A stretch of 8,554 bases of DNA from a bacterium (GCA_027294925.1 JAPULM010000321.1:1-8554); one strand, 5' to 3'. Counted from the first letter of the stretch, positions 1 to 7,047 are shown. The notes: generated by a model not told the origin, from the sequence alone. Numbers and translations: made by a program.

Positions 1-575
1 AGATCGGCGATCCCGCCGCGGTTCGCAACTTGTTCGACAAGACCGTGGCGGCATTTGGCCGGCTTGACGTGCTGTTTAATAATGCGGGCGCCGGGGCGCC
101 GCCCATACCCCTTGAGGACTTGACATACGAACAGTGGAAGACGGTGGTGGACGTCAATCTGACCGGCACCTTTCTGTGTACGCAAGAGGCGTTTAAAATC
201 ATGAAACGTCAGACGCCCAGGGGAGGACGCATTATCAACAACGGCTCAATATCGGCGCAGACGCCGCGGCCTAATTCCGCCCCCTATACAGCCACCAAGC
301 ATGCAATGAGCGGGCTGACCAAGTCGACATCCCTGGATGGACGGAAATACGACATCGCATGCGGCCAGATTGACATTGGTAATGCGGCAACCGAGATGAC
401 CGCTAGAATGCAACGGGGCGTCCCGCAAGCGCATGGGGTCATTGCGATTGAGCCCACTATGGATGCCGAAAATGTGGCGCGTGCGGTGGTCTACATGGCC
501 AGTTTGCCGTTGGATGCAAATGTGCTATTTATGACCATCATGGCGACCAAGATGCCATTGGTCGGACGCGGATAG
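1..575 (+). CDS. Short-chain dehydrogenase/reductase (SDR), 5' truncated by window edge
   Basis: This is the C-terminal two thirds or more of a classical SDR, an NAD(P)-dependent oxidoreductase with a Rossmann fold acting in the cytoplasm; the substrate cannot be read from sequence. The frame is open from nt 3, with visible residues [11 protein letters not shown] before the first possible start (TTG at 30), so the gene begins upstream and the TTG is internal. Visible landmarks are the NNAG structural motif (nt 78-89), the VNLTGTF helix with the conserved Asn, the catalytic Ser (codon 246-248), and the YTATK active site with Tyr at 285-287 and Lys at 297-299. The Ser-Tyr spacing of 13 residues is the family norm. 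The N-terminal TGxxxGxG cofactor loop lies outside the window. It ends with TAG at 573-575. A 136-base gap separates it from the VWA gene, so the two are probably separate transcripts. Confidence 0.9.
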   Translation, partial: IGDPAAVRNLFDKTVAAFGRLDVLFNNAGAGAPPIPLEDLTYEQWKTVVDVNLTGTFLCTQEAFKIMKRQTPRGGRIINNGSISAQTPRPNSAPYTATKHAMSGLTKSTSLDGRKYDIACGQIDIGNAATEMTARMQRGVPQAHGVIAIEPTMDAENVARAVVYMASLPLDANVLFMTIMATKMPLVGRG

Positions 576-624
576 AAGCAAGTCAGGCAAAACATCCGAC
601 AGGCCTGGCATAGCGGGAATTCGA

Positions 625-653
625 TTGACTTGCAGTGATGAACTTGTTATGCA
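625..653 (+). promoter_or_regulatory. Candidate sigma70-type promoter for the VWA gene
   Basis: TTGACT (625-630) lies 17 bases before TATGCA (648-653), about 60 bases upstream of the VWA start. The -35 box is good and the -10 box is weak. The octamer TTGACTTG occurs here at 625-632 and again at 663-670, 38 bases apart, so one copy could instead be part of a regulator site. This is pattern matching only. Confidence 0.3.
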
Positions 654-711
654 TGCGTCTGTTTGACTTGGTCCGCTGTCTTGATGCGTCGTCGTAAGAG
701 GGAACCGCCTA

Positions 712-2865
712 ATGATCCGCTATCGCTATTCCGCCTGGGATGGGTCGCAAGCGTTGTCCCCACCTTCCCCTGAGGATGTACTTGAGCATCTTGCCGATGA
801 TCTCCTGCACGAAGGCGATCTGGCCAAGGCGTTACGCATGCTCTTGCAACGCGGCATGCGGGATCGCCATGGACAGATCACCCCTGGGTGGCAAGACTTG
901 CTCAACCAGCTGCGGCACATGAAGGAAGCACAGCTGCGTCAGTACAATCTCGATCATGTCATCAACGATTTACGGCAGCGTTTGGATGACATCATTGAGC
1001 GTGAGCAGCAAACCCTAGATGCGCAGCTTGCCGCAACACGCCAACGCGCAACGCCGATGCCGGGCGCCGATGCGGCGGATACCGCCCAGCAACAAGACAA
1101 TGAGAGGCGCGTCATACAGGAGATGGAAGCGCTGCTGGCCGAACGACACGCCTTGCTTGACACCCTGCCGCAACAGGTTAGTGAAGCCATTGGTCAATTA
1201 CGAGCGTATGATTTTGTCGATCGGCAAGCCCGAGCGGATTTTGACGCACTGCTGCAGGAATTACAGCAGCAAGCCACGCAGAATCTGTTTGAGACGCTGA
1301 CACAGCGCTTGCAAGATATGACCGGCGGCGATATGCAACGGATGCAACGGATGTTGAACGACCTGAATCATCTACTGGAGCAGCGCCAACAGGGCGACAG
1401 CGGCGACTTTCAGACCTTCCTCGATCAGCACCAGGACCTATTCCCGAACGGCCTCCCCGACAACCTAGAGCAACTTCTGGAGCACCTGGCGCGCAGCATG
1501 GAGGGCATGCAGTCGCTGCTCAACAGCATGTCGAATAGCATGCGGCAAGAGCTGCAAACGCTTATGGCAGCGGTATTTGACGACGAGCAGATGCAGCACA
1601 GCATGTTAGAGCTGATGCAACATTTGCAGCACTATATGCAACAGCAGGAGACGGGGGATACGTTTGGCTTCCAGGGGGACGAATCTCTATCGTTACAAGA
1701 AGCCTTACGTCTTATCGAACGTCTACAAGGCATGACGCAACTGGAAGATGCGTTGGAGCGTGTGCTGTGGGGTGCCGCCCCCGATCAAATTGATGACCAA
1801 CAGGTGCTGCAGCTGATGGGGAATGAGGCGCAAGGTCAGGTGCAAATCTTGCGGGAGCTTGCCGATCGCCTGGAGCAGCAGGGTTATATCCGTAAAACCC
1901 AGGACCGTCTGGGTCTGACCGCACTTGGCATTCGTAAGATTGCCCATAAAGCCTTACGGGATATTTTTGCCTCCCTGCGCCGGGATCATTTTGGCAAACA
2001 CCCCATGCGGCGCCGTGGCATCGGTGGGCAGCGCCAGGAGACCACCAAACCCTACACCTATGGGGATCCGTTTGAGGTCGACCTGCCCCGTACCGTGATG
2101 AACGCGGTGCAGCGATCGTCCATAGCATTCCCCGTGCGTCTTCAACCTGAGGATTTCGAGGTCTATACGACGGAATCCGCCGCGCGCTGTGCCACCGTCC
2201 TACTATTGGATATGAGCGGCTCGATGGAGCGCTTTAGCCGCTTCGCCTCGGCTAAAAAGGTCGTGTTGGCGCTGCATGCCTTGATTCGTAACCAATTCCC
2301 CCGTGATACGCTGTCGATTGTTGGGTTTTACACCTACGCCCAAGAGATTAAACTCGACGACATCCCCTATCTTGCCCCCAAACCGTTCGGCTTTTTCCCG
2401 TTTATGTATCAGGATATGTACAGCAACCCGATGGGCTATCTAGATCTGCAGATTGATGCGCGCGATGTCATCAATGGACAGGCTAATATTCCTCAGGCAT
2501 TTACCAACATTCAGGCTGGCTTGCAAGTGGCCGAGCGTCTGTTGGCACGACAGCGGACGACCAACAAACAGGTGATTCTGATTACCGACGGCGAGCCGAC
2601 CGCTCACATTCGGAATCAGCAGATTTGTCTGGAGTATCCGCCTTCACAGCGGACGTTATTGGAAACGCTGAAAGAGGTGAAACGCTGTACGCGACATGGC
2701 ATTACGATCAATACGTTTATGTTAGGCCAAGACTATTATATGGAACGCTTTGTCGATGAGCTAAGCCGCATTAATCGTGGCCGTGTCTTCTTCACCTCCC
2801 CCGATACGATTGGTGATTATATCCTGGTCGACTACCTCTCTCAGCGGCGTAAAAAGATCATCTGA
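712..2865 (+). CDS. VWA domain protein (ChlD/CoxE-like) with long Gln/Met-rich helical N-terminal region
   Basis: The product is 717 residues long. The last third is a von Willebrand factor A domain with a complete metal-ion-dependent adhesion site: DMSGSM at residues 500-505, the MIDAS Thr at 598 (in FTNIQ), and ITDGEP at 624-629. Residues 1-450 are predicted from composition to be helical. They are rich in Gln, Met, Leu and charged residues (for example QRMQRMLNDLN and HSMLELMQHLQHYMQQQ) and probably form coiled-coil or bundle segments. There is no signal peptide or membrane helix, so the protein is cytoplasmic. Family members of this layout usually act with a MoxR/ChlI-like AAA+ ATPase in metal insertion or protein remodelling; that is family knowledge, and no ATPase gene is in the window. 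The start is supported by an AAGAGGG ribosome site (696-702) nine bases before ATG. The exact function is unknown. Confidence 0.88.
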   Translation: MIRYRYSAWDGSQALSPPSPEDVLEHLADDLLHEGDLAKALRMLLQRGMRDRHGQITPGWQDLLNQLRHMKEAQLRQYNLDHVINDLRQRLDDIIEREQQTLDAQLAATRQRATPMPGADAADTAQQQDNERRVIQEMEALLAERHALLDTLPQQVSEAIGQLRAYDFVDRQARADFDALLQELQQQATQNLFETLTQRLQDMTGGDMQRMQRMLNDLNHLLEQRQQGDSGDFQTFLDQHQDLFPNGLPDNLEQLLEHLARSMEGMQSLLNSMSNSMRQELQTLMAAVFDDEQMQHSMLELMQHLQHYMQQQETGDTFGFQGDESLSLQEALRLIERLQGMTQLEDALERVLWGAAPDQIDDQQVLQLMGNEAQGQVQILRELADRLEQQGYIRKTQDRLGLTALGIRKIAHKALRDIFASLRRDHFGKHPMRRRGIGGQRQETTKPYTYGDPFEVDLPRTVMNAVQRSSIAFPVRLQPEDFEVYTTESAARCATVLLLDMSGSMERFSRFASAKKVVLALHALIRNQFPRDTLSIVGFYTYAQEIKLDDIPYLAPKPFGFFPFMYQDMYSNPMGYLDLQIDARDVINGQANIPQAFTNIQAGLQVAERLLARQRTTNKQVILITDGEPTAHIRNQQICLEYPPSQRTLLETLKEVKRCTRHGITINTFMLGQDYYMERFVDELSRINRGRVFFTSPDTIGDYILVDYLSQRRKKII

Positions 2866-2915
2866 ACCCCCTTCGTATTGCCAACCAGACATAGCGGAAT
2901 AACCCCTTTTCTTTC

Positions 2916-2943
2916 AATTCCGAAATCCGCCTTCCGCATTCCG
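2916..2943. repeat. Four tandem degenerate heptamers ending TCCG
   Basis: Four consecutive 7-base units, AATTCCG, AAATCCG, CCTTCCG and CATTCCG, fill 2916-2943 in the 141-base gap between the VWA gene and pgk. Short tandem heptamers of this type are scattered through intergenic regions of several large bacterial genomes. It is non-coding here, and no clear terminator for the VWA gene is seen in this gap. Confidence 0.6.
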
Positions 2944-3006
2944 CAGTAGCCGACTTGCGCGATGTTGTGTATATTTTATGGCGATGATTACCCAGGAGCT
3001 TGACGC

Positions 3007-4197
3007 ATGCCAAAAGCGACCATCCGAGATATTCCAATACGAAATAAACGCGTCTTGATGCGGGTTGACTTCAATGTGCCATTGGGCACCAACGGCCAGG
3101 TAGAGGACGATACGCGCATTCAGGCCGCACTGCCAACCATTGCTTACGCTCTTGAACAACAAGCCAGGGTGATCTTGACCTCGCATCTGGGGCGTCCCCA
3201 AGGGCGTGTCAACCCAGACCTTAGCCTGAAGCCAGTGGCGGCGCGCTTGCAACAATGCCTGGGCAAACCCGTCCAATTGGCGCCCGATTGTATCGGGGAT
3301 GAGGTGCAGGGTCAGGTGGCGGCGATGAGCGCCGGTGATGTGTTACTGCTGGAAAACCTTCGCTTTCATGCTGAAGAAGAGGCCAACGATGCCGCCTTCG
3401 CCGAGTTGCTCGCCGGTCTTGGCGATGTATATGTTAACGATGCCTTTGGCGCCGCGCATCGGGCGCATGCCTCGACTGCAGGCATTGCAACATATCTACA
3501 GCCAGCAGTGGCAGGCTTGCTGATGGCACAGGAGATCATCTATCTCAGCAAAGTGACAGCACATCCCGCATTGCCTCTAGTCGCCATTCTCGGCGGGGCG
3601 AAAGTGTCGGATAAAATTCCTTTGCTGCGCAACCTATTGGATAAGGTCTCCGCAGTGTTAATTGGAGGCGGCATGGCCTATACCTTGTTACAGGCCCAGG
3701 GTCACACCATTGGCAGCTCTCTGGTAGAACCGGATTGCGTGCCATTAGCGTGTCAATTGCTCGCCAAGGCGGCCGCCCAGCGGGTCGAGTTCATCGTGCC
3801 GTGCGATCATGTGGTGGCGCAGTCGATAAGTGACGATGCCGTAACTCGAGTGATAACGGCGCCTGATATCCCGCCTGGTTGGATGGGATTGGACATCGGA
3901 CCGCAGACCGTGCAACAATTCCGTAAGGTGATTGCGACAGCGCGTACGGTAATCTGGAATGGGCCGATGGGCGTCTTCGAAGTCGAGCCGTTTCGGCAGG
4001 GAACGCTGGCCATTGCGCAAGCGGTGGCGGCATGCAATGGAACAACGGTGGCAGGCGGTGGTGACACCCTGGCCGCCCTGGCGCTGACCGATTGCCGAGA
4101 TCAGATTAGCCATATTTCAACCGGCGGTGGTGCATCGCTGGCGTTTCTCGAGGGCAAGACCTTGCCGGGTATTGCCTGTCTCAATGAGCGCTGCTGA
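3007..4197 (+). CDS. pgk: Phosphoglycerate kinase
   Basis: The product interconverts 1,3-bisphosphoglycerate plus ADP with 3-phosphoglycerate plus ATP, in glycolysis/gluconeogenesis or the Calvin cycle, as a cytoplasmic monomer. At 396 residues it has normal bacterial length. N-domain landmarks are the RVDFNVP signature (about residues 19-25), the substrate-binding HLGRP (60-64), LLENLRFH, and [14 protein letters not shown]-domain nucleotide-binding landmarks are [30 protein letters not shown] (350-354) and STGGGASL. The GGGDT segment reads TLAAL afterwards rather than the commoner SAAAV, a mild variant. The ATG is set by AGGAG (2994-2998), eight bases upstream. A possible -10 (TATATT, 2970-2975) precedes it, but I found no well-spaced -35. 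It is followed by a 236-base structured spacer, then tpiA in the same direction. Confidence 0.98.
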   Translation: MPKATIRDIPIRNKRVLMRVDFNVPLGTNGQVEDDTRIQAALPTIAYALEQQARVILTSHLGRPQGRVNPDLSLKPVAARLQQCLGKPVQLAPDCIGDEVQGQVAAMSAGDVLLLENLRFHAEEEANDAAFAELLAGLGDVYVNDAFGAAHRAHASTAGIATYLQPAVAGLLMAQEIIYLSKVTAHPALPLVAILGGAKVSDKIPLLRNLLDKVSAVLIGGGMAYTLLQAQGHTIGSSLVEPDCVPLACQLLAKAAAQRVEFIVPCDHVVAQSISDDAVTRVITAPDIPPGWMGLDIGPQTVQQFRKVIATARTVIWNGPMGVFEVEPFRQGTLAIAQAVAACNGTTVAGGGDTLAALALTDCRDQISHISTGGGASLAFLEGKTLPGIACLNERC

Positions 4198-4214
4198 GTG
4201 CCCAGGCATGAATT

Positions 4215-4242
4215 TTCTCTCTCCCTGGCCAGGGAGAGAGAA
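4215..4242. repeat. Perfect 28-base palindrome downstream of pgk
   Basis: Bases 4215-4242 form a perfect inverted repeat with 14-base arms and no spacer; the left arm is TTCTCTCTCCCTGG. It begins 17 bases after the pgk stop. As RNA it would fold into a strong hairpin that could protect the pgk 3' end or slow polymerase. No T-tract follows (the next bases are CTTTGC), so it is not a classical intrinsic terminator. It resembles REP-type intergenic palindromes. Confidence 0.75.
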
Positions 4243-4249
4243 CTTTGCA

Positions 4250-4279
4250 AGCTCGCATCTCTAAAGTATATCGCGAGCT
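4250..4279. repeat. Inverted repeat AGCTCGC/GCGAGCT in pgk-tpiA spacer
   Basis: AGCTCGC at 4250-4256 pairs with GCGAGCT at 4273-4279 across a 16-base loop. GCGAGC occurs again at 4320-4325, so the left arm has two possible partners. The sequence lies between the 28-base palindrome and a second hairpin. Confidence 0.5.
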
Positions 4280-4307
4280 CAAAATAGGACGATCTCCCAA
4301 GGGGGGA

Positions 4308-4335
4308 GGACAAAAACGTGCGAGCATTTTTGTCC
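4308..4335. repeat. Hairpin with 9-base arms GGACAAAAA/TTTTTGTCC
   Basis: GGACAAAAA (4308-4316) and TTTTTGTCC (4327-4335) are perfect inverted repeats. The ten-base loop itself contains TGC-GA-GCA, which can extend the fold. Its A-tract and T-tract arms resemble a bidirectional terminator core, but the T-tract is inside the stem, so termination activity is doubtful. It could be a small mobile repeat or a leader structure of tpiA. Confidence 0.55.
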
Positions 4336-4370
4336 ACCACCATAAATGCTGCGTAGCGCTGAACATCTTC

Positions 4371-4395
4371 CCCGCAAGTACGGGCGTCGCGCCCG
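4371..4395 (+). promoter_or_regulatory. Overlapping alternative hairpins in the tpiA leader
   Basis: CCCG (4371-4374) can pair with CGGG (4381-4384). Alternatively CGGGCG (4381-4386) can pair with CGCCCG (4390-4395) around a three-base TCG loop. The two folds share bases and exclude each other, the second being stronger. They end about 40 bases before the tpiA start. This could be an attenuator-like switch or simply part of a repeat; no ligand motif or leader peptide is recognised. Confidence 0.3.
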
Positions 4396-4433
4396 CATGG
4401 CTAGCAGGCTATTTTAGGTCACCCATATAAGTA

Positions 4434-5213
4434 ATGAATACGAACGCCAAACGCCGACCGATTATTGCGGCCAACTGGAAATTGCATAAAACGATTGCCG
4501 AGGCCACCCAATTCATTGACGATTTACAACGTCAGTATGCTGCCTCCGATGCCCTGGATGTGGTATTAGCCGCGCCATTTACAATGCTGGCTGCCATGCG
4601 GGAGCATGTAGAGGGTGGGCCCTATCTTGCCGCTCAAGATGTCTTCTGGGAGGCGCATGGCCCCCATACCGGAGAAGTGTCGGCACCGATGTTGTATGAC
4701 GTGGGGTGTACCTATGTCATTATTGGCCATTCCGAACGACGGCAGCGCTTTGGTGAAACCGACGAAAACGTGGCCAAGAAGGTGACAGCGGCGCTGCAAG
4801 CCGGTTTACATCCCATCATCTGCATTGGCGAGTCGCTAGCCCAGCGACAAGCTGAGGCAACCTTTGCAATCCTTGAACAGCAGGTGCGCCAGGGACTGGC
4901 CTCCTGTCAGGTTGTTGACCTATCCAATCTGGTGTTGGCTTACGAGCCGCTCTGGGCCATTGGCACCGGCGTGACCGCCACCCCGGCACAGGCGCAGGAA
5001 GTGCATCAGTTTATACGCACCTTGTTAGGCAAATTATGGGGCACTGAGGCCGCGCAAACCGTACGTTTACAGTATGGCGGCAGTGTCAATGCGAGTAACA
5101 TTAATGTCCTGATGGCTGAAAACGATATTGATGGCGCACTGGTTGGCGGCGCCAGTCTAGAGATTGAGTCGTTTATTGATATTTTGTCGTACAGGAGGAA
5201 TTGCACGTGCTAA
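4434..5213 (+). CDS. tpiA: Triosephosphate isomerase
   Basis: The product interconverts dihydroxyacetone phosphate and glyceraldehyde 3-phosphate, next to the PGK step in central carbon metabolism, as a cytoplasmic TIM-barrel dimer. At 259 residues it has standard length. The active site is complete: Asn14 and Lys16 in ANWKLHKT, the electrophile His99 in IIGHSERR, and the catalytic base Glu171 in AYEPLWAIGTG, followed by the mobile loop 6. The phosphate-binding QYGGSVNASN and GALVGGASL segments close the barrel. ANWKLHKT has Leu-His where Met-Asn or Met-His is more usual, a tolerated variation. The ATG at 4434 has no good Shine-Dalgarno; the nearest is TAGG, about 15 bases upstream. Its last codons carry the ribosome site of secG, and the two ORFs overlap by seven bases, which suggests translational coupling. 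Confidence 0.98.
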   Translation: MNTNAKRRPIIAANWKLHKTIAEATQFIDDLQRQYAASDALDVVLAAPFTMLAAMREHVEGGPYLAAQDVFWEAHGPHTGEVSAPMLYDVGCTYVIIGHSERRQRFGETDENVAKKVTAALQAGLHPIICIGESLAQRQAEATFAILEQQVRQGLASCQVVDLSNLVLAYEPLWAIGTGVTATPAQAQEVHQFIRTLLGKLWGTEAAQTVRLQYGGSVNASNINVLMAENDIDGALVGGASLEIESFIDILSYRRNCTC

Positions 5214-5524
5214 CGGTGTTTGTTGTTACGATTCATATTACTGTCGCCGTAACGCTGGTACTGGTTGTTTTGTTACAGGTCGGTAAAGGCCAATCCATCG
5301 GCGCCGCCTTCGGGGGAGCGGGGTCATCACAGACCTTGTTCGGCAGTCGTGGTCCGTCAACGTTTCTCTCTCACATGACGACGGCTGCGGCAGTGATCTT
5401 CATGTTGACATCTTTAAGTCTAGCCTATCTTTCCTCTCATGCGCGGCAGCGTTCTGCCATTACCGACCAGGTGCCAACGACCCAGGCGCCAATGCCGATG
5501 CAGCCGGTGGAAGGGCAAAAATAG
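5207..5524 (+). CDS. secG: Protein-export membrane protein SecG
   Basis: SecG is a small inner-membrane subunit of the SecYEG translocon that stimulates SecA-driven export. The product has 105 residues from the GTG start. The layout is typical: a first membrane helix (about residues 2-26, LTVFVVTIHITVAVTLVLVV), the cytoplasmic loop LLQVGKGQSIGAAFGG...SQTLFGSRG, a second helix (about 55-75, TAAAVIFMLTSLSLAYLSS), and a polar tail with a Pro/Gln-rich stretch. I chose GTG at 5207 because AGGAGG (5193-5198) lies eight bases before it; a TTG at 5201 in the same frame is only two bases from that site. The ribosome site sits inside the tpiA reading frame and the genes overlap by seven bases, so expression is probably coupled to tpiA. 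Confidence 0.95.
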   Translation: MLTVFVVTIHITVAVTLVLVVLLQVGKGQSIGAAFGGAGSSQTLFGSRGPSTFLSHMTTAAAVIFMLTSLSLAYLSSHARQRSAITDQVPTTQAPMPMQPVEGQK

Positions 5525-5569
5525 CCTTCTTAACGCGTTATAAGAGACGGTCAAGTATAGAGAAACCCA

Positions 5570-5599
5570 TTGACAATGGCCGTTAACAAGCGCTAATCT
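5570..5599 (+). promoter_or_regulatory. Promoter for tRNA-Leu
   Basis: A perfect -35 box TTGACA (5570-5575) is followed after 18 bases by TAATCT (5594-5599), which keeps the key T-A and final T positions of a -10 box. Transcription would start near 5606, about 30 bases before the mature tRNA. The -35 box lies inside the small palindrome CCATTG-A-CAATGG (5567-5579), which might be a binding site or chance. Confidence 0.45.
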
Positions 5600-5637
5600 C
5601 TACTCATTATTTCAGTCTATGTCGTTGTTGTTTTGAC

Positions 5638-5722
5638 GCCGAAGTGGTGGAATTAGGTAGACACGCCATCTTGAGGGGGTGGTGCCTGACCGGGCGTGGG
5701 GGTTCAAATCCCCCCTTCGGCA
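5638..5722 (+). tRNA. tRNA-Leu (anticodon GAG)
   Basis: A complete class II tRNA of 85 bases. The acceptor stem is GCCGAAG (5638-5644) with CTTCGGC (5715-5721), and the discriminator A is at 5722. The D stem is GTG (5647-5649) with CAC (5662-5664), with GG at 5656-5657 in the loop. The anticodon stem is CCATC (5666-5670) with GGTGG (5678-5682) around TTGAGGG, placing anticodon GAG at 5673-5675, which reads CUC and CUU. A four-pair variable arm spans 5683-5697. The T stem is GGGGG (5698-5702) with CCCCC (5710-5714) around TTCAAAT. CCA is not encoded. The gene follows secG in the same direction, a conserved arrangement. Its 3' end borders an integrase gene and is the likely attachment site of an integrated element. 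Confidence 0.96.
5703..5722 (+). other. Inferred integrase attachment site within the tRNA-Leu 3' end
   Basis: Tyrosine recombinases commonly integrate at the T-arm/acceptor end of tRNA genes and leave the tRNA intact. Here the integrase ORF ends 110 bases from the tRNA and points toward it, which is a typical end of an integrated island. The exact core is not visible, because the matching direct repeat expected at the far end is not in the window. Confidence 0.4.
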
Positions 5723-5780
5723 TAAATGAAATGAAAGTGCTGTAAAAACAATAGGTTAAGTGCTCGGAAAGCTACCGACT

Positions 5781-5797
5781 GCAAACGGATAGCAAAC
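5781..5797. repeat. Direct repeat GCAAAC, 11-base period
   Basis: GCAAAC occurs at 5781-5786 and 5792-5797, one helical turn apart, between the tRNA and the integrase. Such phased short repeats can be arm-type recombinase or accessory-protein sites, but two copies of a hexamer are weak evidence. Confidence 0.2.
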
Positions 5798-5809
5798 TAA
5801 GAGCGATTA

Positions 5810-5834
5810 GGGCACCTTGCGGTGCCCCATTTTT
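5810..5834 (+). terminator. Intrinsic terminator downstream of tRNA-Leu
   Basis: GGGCACC (5810-5816) pairs perfectly with GGTGCCC (5821-5827) around a TTGC loop and is followed by CATTTTTA. On the + strand this is a good rho-independent terminator, reading from the tRNA side. On the minus strand the stem is followed by TAATCG, so it would serve the integrase only weakly. Its last bases overlap the integrase stop codon. Confidence 0.75.
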
Positions 5835-7011
5835 ATCCCTCCAGCAAGTCCGCCAACCGCGTGGCGGCGTCCTCCTGCATCGACGGCAGGGCATGCGCAT
5901 ATATGTCCAGGGTGATCTCGATCTTCTTGTGCCCCAGCCGCTCCTGCACCACGTGCGCCGGTACGCCTGCTTGCAGCATCAGCGTCGCGCACGTATGGCG
6001 CAGGCCGTGGAACTTGATCGGCTTGACGCCCGCCTCGGCGATGAGGCGCTTAAACTCCCGCTGGCCTATCGAGTTGCTCTGCAATGGATGCCCGAGCGTG
6101 TCGCTGTGGCGCGTCATGCCCCACCAATCTTTGGCAAAGACCAAACCAAAGTCCTGATAAACGCTCCCGTTGGCCAACTTCAGCGCCGCCTGCCGAACTT
6201 TGTGCTGACGAAGTAACTTCACTGTTAGCGGCATCAGCTCGATCGTGCGCGGCTTGCCGTTTTTGGGCGGCCCCAGCAAAGGCGGGGCACCGGGCTTGAT
6301 GAGCTGCCGGACGATCGACACGCGCCCCGCTTCCAGGTCGACATTTCCCCACTTTAGGCCACACAGTTCGCCTTTGCGCGCCCCGGTGTCCAGCGCCAGG
6401 CGGTAGAACAGCGCCATCTGCGGGCCGGCGTGGTCGACAACGGCCAGAAAGCGCTGCGCCTCTGTGGCCGGCCAACAATGCGACATCGCATCCGAATTGC
6501 CCTCCTTGCGGCGCGGTTTGTTGATCACCAACTTGGCCACGTTACGGGCCACCAGCCCCTGCATCTCAGCCGCTTTCAAGGCGCTGTGGATGATGATGTG
6601 GTGCTGCTCAAGGGTCGCCGGTGATAAGGACGACGCACTGTAGTAGCGTTGCAAGTCGGTTGAATGTAGCTGTTGCAACCGAATGGTGCCGAGGGCCGGC
6701 TTGAGGTGGCGTTCGCTGACGCTCTTGTAGGTTTCATGTGTCCTCTGGCGCTTATTGGGCGGCTTGATGGCCGTGTCGATCCACTCGTCGAGCCACTGCC
6801 CAAAGGTTAGCTTAGTCGGCTCGACCAGCGCGCCGTGGCTGGCCTGGTGGAGTAGTTCAGCCAGCTTGGCCTCGGCCTCCCGCTTGGTGCCGCGCACCGT
6901 GAACCATTTTTGCCTGCGTTTGAGTTGGCCTGTTTCGGGGTCCGGGTGGTAGCCCATCTCGATGATAACGGCGTAGCGGCCTTTACCCCGTCTGTGGATA
7001 CTTCCGCGCAT
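5833..7011 (-). CDS. int: Site-specific tyrosine recombinase (phage/ICE-type integrase)
   Basis: The product cuts and rejoins DNA at attachment sites to integrate or excise a mobile element. It has 392 residues from the chosen start. The order is an arm-binding N-terminal domain (RGSIHRRGKGRYAVIIEMG...GTKREAEAKLAELL, about 1-65), a SAM-like core-binding domain (LTFGQWLDEWIDTAI onward, about 75-170), and the catalytic domain. The catalytic set is complete: Arg212 (TGARKGEL), Lys250 or Lys253 (PPKNGKPRTIEL), His335 and Arg338 (HGLRH), His361 (LGHKK) and nucleophile Tyr371 (DIYAH). The start at 7011 is favoured because AAGGAA lies seven bases upstream and MRGS-type N-termini are typical. An in-frame ATG at 7029 would add six basic residues, and the frame stays open to 7161 without a ribosome site. 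Its place beside tRNA-Leu marks the end of an integrated element; downstream comes the tRNA, upstream a decayed cargo gene on the same strand. Confidence 0.95.
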   Translation of the reverse strand: MRGSIHRRGKGRYAVIIEMGYHPDPETGQLKRRQKWFTVRGTKREAEAKLAELLHQASHGALVEPTKLTFGQWLDEWIDTAIKPPNKRQRTHETYKSVSERHLKPALGTIRLQQLHSTDLQRYYSASSLSPATLEQHHIIIHSALKAAEMQGLVARNVAKLVINKPRRKEGNSDAMSHCWPATEAQRFLAVVDHAGPQMALFYRLALDTGARKGELCGLKWGNVDLEAGRVSIVRQLIKPGAPPLLGPPKNGKPRTIELMPLTVKLLRQHKVRQAALKLANGSVYQDFGLVFAKDWWGMTRHSDTLGHPLQSNSIGQREFKRLIAEAGVKPIKFHGLRHTCATLMLQAGVPAHVVQERLGHKKIEITLDIYAHALPSMQEDAATRLADLLEG

Positions 7012-7030
7012 TTTTCTTTTCCTTTTCATG

Positions 7031-7047
7031 AAACGTGATGCACGTTT
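7031..7047. promoter_or_regulatory. Inverted repeat AAACGTG/CACGTTT at the integrase start
   Basis: AAACGTG (7031-7037) and CACGTTT (7041-7047) form a perfect 7-base inverted repeat with a 3-base spacer, 20 bases upstream of the integrase start. Its size and position would suit a dimeric repressor operator controlling int. No regulator gene is in the window to support this. Confidence 0.3.

Noticed and set aside
2955..2975. pgk promoter from TTGCGC (2955) and TATATT (2970)
   Set aside because: The spacing is only 9 bases, far from the 16-18 needed, and no alternative -35 box fits.
4245..4430. 61-codon + strand ORF in the pgk-tpiA spacer
   Set aside because: It starts with TTG without a ribosome site and lies entirely in inverted-repeat sequence, so it is more likely structured non-coding DNA.
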